A stretch of DNA of 64,000 nt from contig CALAJN010000006.1 of assembly GCA_937922675.1 (NCBI GenBank), positions 142,142 through 206,141 on the forward strand, read 5' to 3'. Below are positions 62,524 to 64,000 of this stretch, in pieces (the stretch's first letter is position 1; each line of letters starts with the position of its first letter). The notes under the pieces are model-generated. The model was not told the DNA's origin and ran no database searches. It saw only the letters and a list, made by a program, of their open reading frames with translations. The translations under genes were made by a program, and so were the position numbers. The DNA comes from an uncultured Granulosicoccaceae bacterium. GTDB taxonomy: Bacteria > Pseudomonadota > Gammaproteobacteria > Granulosicoccales > Granulosicoccaceae.

Positions 62524-64000
62524 ATGGACGTACCGCCAAACAAGAAAGTGGCTGACCTTCTCATGCCGCTTTACACACGCCTGTCGTCCGAGTCGATCCG
62601 TGTATCTGAAGTGCTGGCCCTGGTTAGGCGCAGTGGTTCGCGTGCCGGTACTCTGGATGCAGTACGCGCGCTGGAGGCACCTGATGACTGGTTTGGCATG
62701 ACGCTGCCGTCTCGCTGGATGAGTCGTACATCGGCACGTAAGCGAGTGCGTCGTGAGTTGAGAGGCCAGTTGACCTTGTTCCGTTCGCGATTGAATGATT
62801 TGCATGCAAGGATTGCGGCGGTTTCCGATAGCAACCAGGACGCATATGCAGCAATCGTCGCAGCGCTTGAGACCTACAGTCTGGCCTTGCATGCAGCGGT
62901 TCGTATCGTGGGCCCCATGACTTACGGTCGCGGCCGTGCCAGCGCTCCTTATCAGGCTTTGCAGCTGGTCAGCGAGGCGTCTCTACGAGTCGGTCAGATA
63001 CAGGCAATACCGATAGAAGTCGTACGCCAGTTCAAGGAAGACTCCTACCTTGAACTCAATGCTGATGTTGAGCTTGCCGTCGCTGCAGGTGCTTATGCTT
63101 CGGGGTTGGAACACTTTTGTACCCAGGGAATCCGAGAGTCCAGTGAAAGTGGACGCTCTGGTCATGGTGTAGATCTGAGCCTGTTGCATCGTTTACACCT
63201 GAATGATCCGGCCATGTACGCCGAGCTCGATGAGATGGTATCTGTCATCACACAATCGGGAGTGTTTGATGCATTTCACTACGCTGGGTCTCGGGGAGAA
63301 CAAGCCAACCCCATAGCCGATTATTGCCTGCGGGGCCATCTTGAGGGTCACGAGCCCTGTGCAGCCTTTCACTCAGAGTGGTATCGAGCCACGTATTCGG
63401 AAGTGGCAGCACTCGGTATTCCGCCGCTATACCACTACCTGACTGTCGGTGAAGCAAACGGGCACAAGCCAGTTGAATGGTTTGACCCGAATTGGTATGC
63501 AAAACAACATGGTCTCAGTGGGGATCGAGCACCGGCGTTTGAGCACTACGTCAACGTTGGACGTGCGCGCAAGCTCTCGCCCAATGCGGTGTTGGACGTA
63601 CGCTATTACTTACGAGAAAACCCCGATGTAGCATCTGCTGATGTTGATCCGGTGGAACATTTTTTCAACATGGGCTGGCGTGAGGATCGTGACCCCAGTT
63701 CCGGGTTCAGCATGAGTGCCTATCGTGCCAAGGCTACAGATCTGAGTGAGTCGGACAATCCCGTGCTGCACTTTCTCCGAGCGTGTGAGAACAAGGGTGT
63801 CGACAGTCAGGCACGGCTTCGCAGTGAAGGCGATATGGTGTCAACGCCAATACCCAGCCAGACGACGTTGGCAAAGGAGATTCGTCGATTTGCCAACGCG
63901 GGGGAAGGGTTCGAGCAAGGGGGCGCGGCGAGTGAGCTCGCCGCCCGAGCGCGCACGATCGCCTTCTACCTGCCGCAGTTCCACGCGTTCGAGCAAAACG
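62524..64000 (+). CDS. Large polysaccharide biosynthesis protein with repeated YY-type modules and a WbsX/GH99-like start (truncated at window edge)
   Basis: Open frame from ATG 62524 to the window end (not in the ORF track): MDVPPNKKVADLLMPLYTRLSSES...; repeats FHSEWYRATYSEV..PPLYHYLTVGEANGH, WFDPNWYAKQHGL..AFEHYVNVGRARK, LDVRYYLRENPDV..PVEHFFNMGWRED; then RTIAFYLPQFHAFEQN. Confidence 0.85.
   Translation, partial: MDVPPNKKVADLLMPLYTRLSSESIRVSEVLALVRRSGSRAGTLDAVRALEAPDDWFGMTLPSRWMSRTSARKRVRRELRGQLTLFRSRLNDLHARIAAVSDSNQDAYAAIVAALETYSLALHAAVRIVGPMTYGRGRASAPYQALQLVSEASLRVGQIQAIPIEVVRQFKEDSYLELNADVELAVAAGAYASGLEHFCTQGIRESSESGRSGHGVDLSLLHRLHLNDPAMYAELDEMVSVITQSGVFDAFHYAGSRGEQANPIADYCLRGHLEGHEPCAAFHSEWYRATYSEVAALGIPPLYHYLTVGEANGHKPVEWFDPNWYAKQHGLSGDRAPAFEHYVNVGRARKLSPNAVLDVRYYLRENPDVASADVDPVEHFFNMGWREDRDPSSGFSMSAYRAKATDLSESDNPVLHFLRACENKGVDSQARLRSEGDMVSTPIPSQTTLAKEIRRFANAGEGFEQGGAASELAARARTIAFYLPQFHAFEQN

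Overview
High-GC bacterial chromosomal window, probably gammaproteobacterial and essentially all protein-coding. No rRNA, CRISPR array, IS element or prophage was recognised. Left to right: (1) minus-strand gamma-glutamyl/polyamine-type cluster (two PuuB-like FAD oxidoreductases, a GS-like ligase, a class-I amidotransferase); (2) plus-strand tightly packed operon: HisD-family dehydrogenase, gamma-glutamyltransferase, two-cysteine DsrC, DsrM-like cytochrome b, DsrK-like Fe-S protein, oligopeptidase B; (3) chemoreceptor, ThuA-like lipoprotein, Rieske/CobA/YbiB block, TonB with a 45-unit hexanucleotide repeat, psuG/psuK, MscS, FadB-like protein, HIT, GH5, DEAD-box helicase, Zn-metallopeptidase, L-idonate-type dehydrogenases; (4) a divergent pair of secreted proteins with unusual modular architecture; (5) a tRNA with CAU anticodon, then a cassette of glycosyltransferases and a two-domain sulfotransferase ending at rpoD; (6) tkt-gap-pgk-fba and purC/purEK; (7) a sulfotransferase followed by a Kps-type capsule export locus (kdsD-lipoprotein-kpsM-kpsT-kpsE-kpsD) and a WbsX-like glycosyltransferase running off the right edge. 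Best candidates for something new are the HisD/GGT/DsrC/DsrMK operon and the putative sulfated-capsule machinery (three sulfotransferase domains). Three short fragments look like gene remnants (TRAP DctM, DMT transporter, DUF2470). All product calls are from reading protein motifs by eye; no database search was run.
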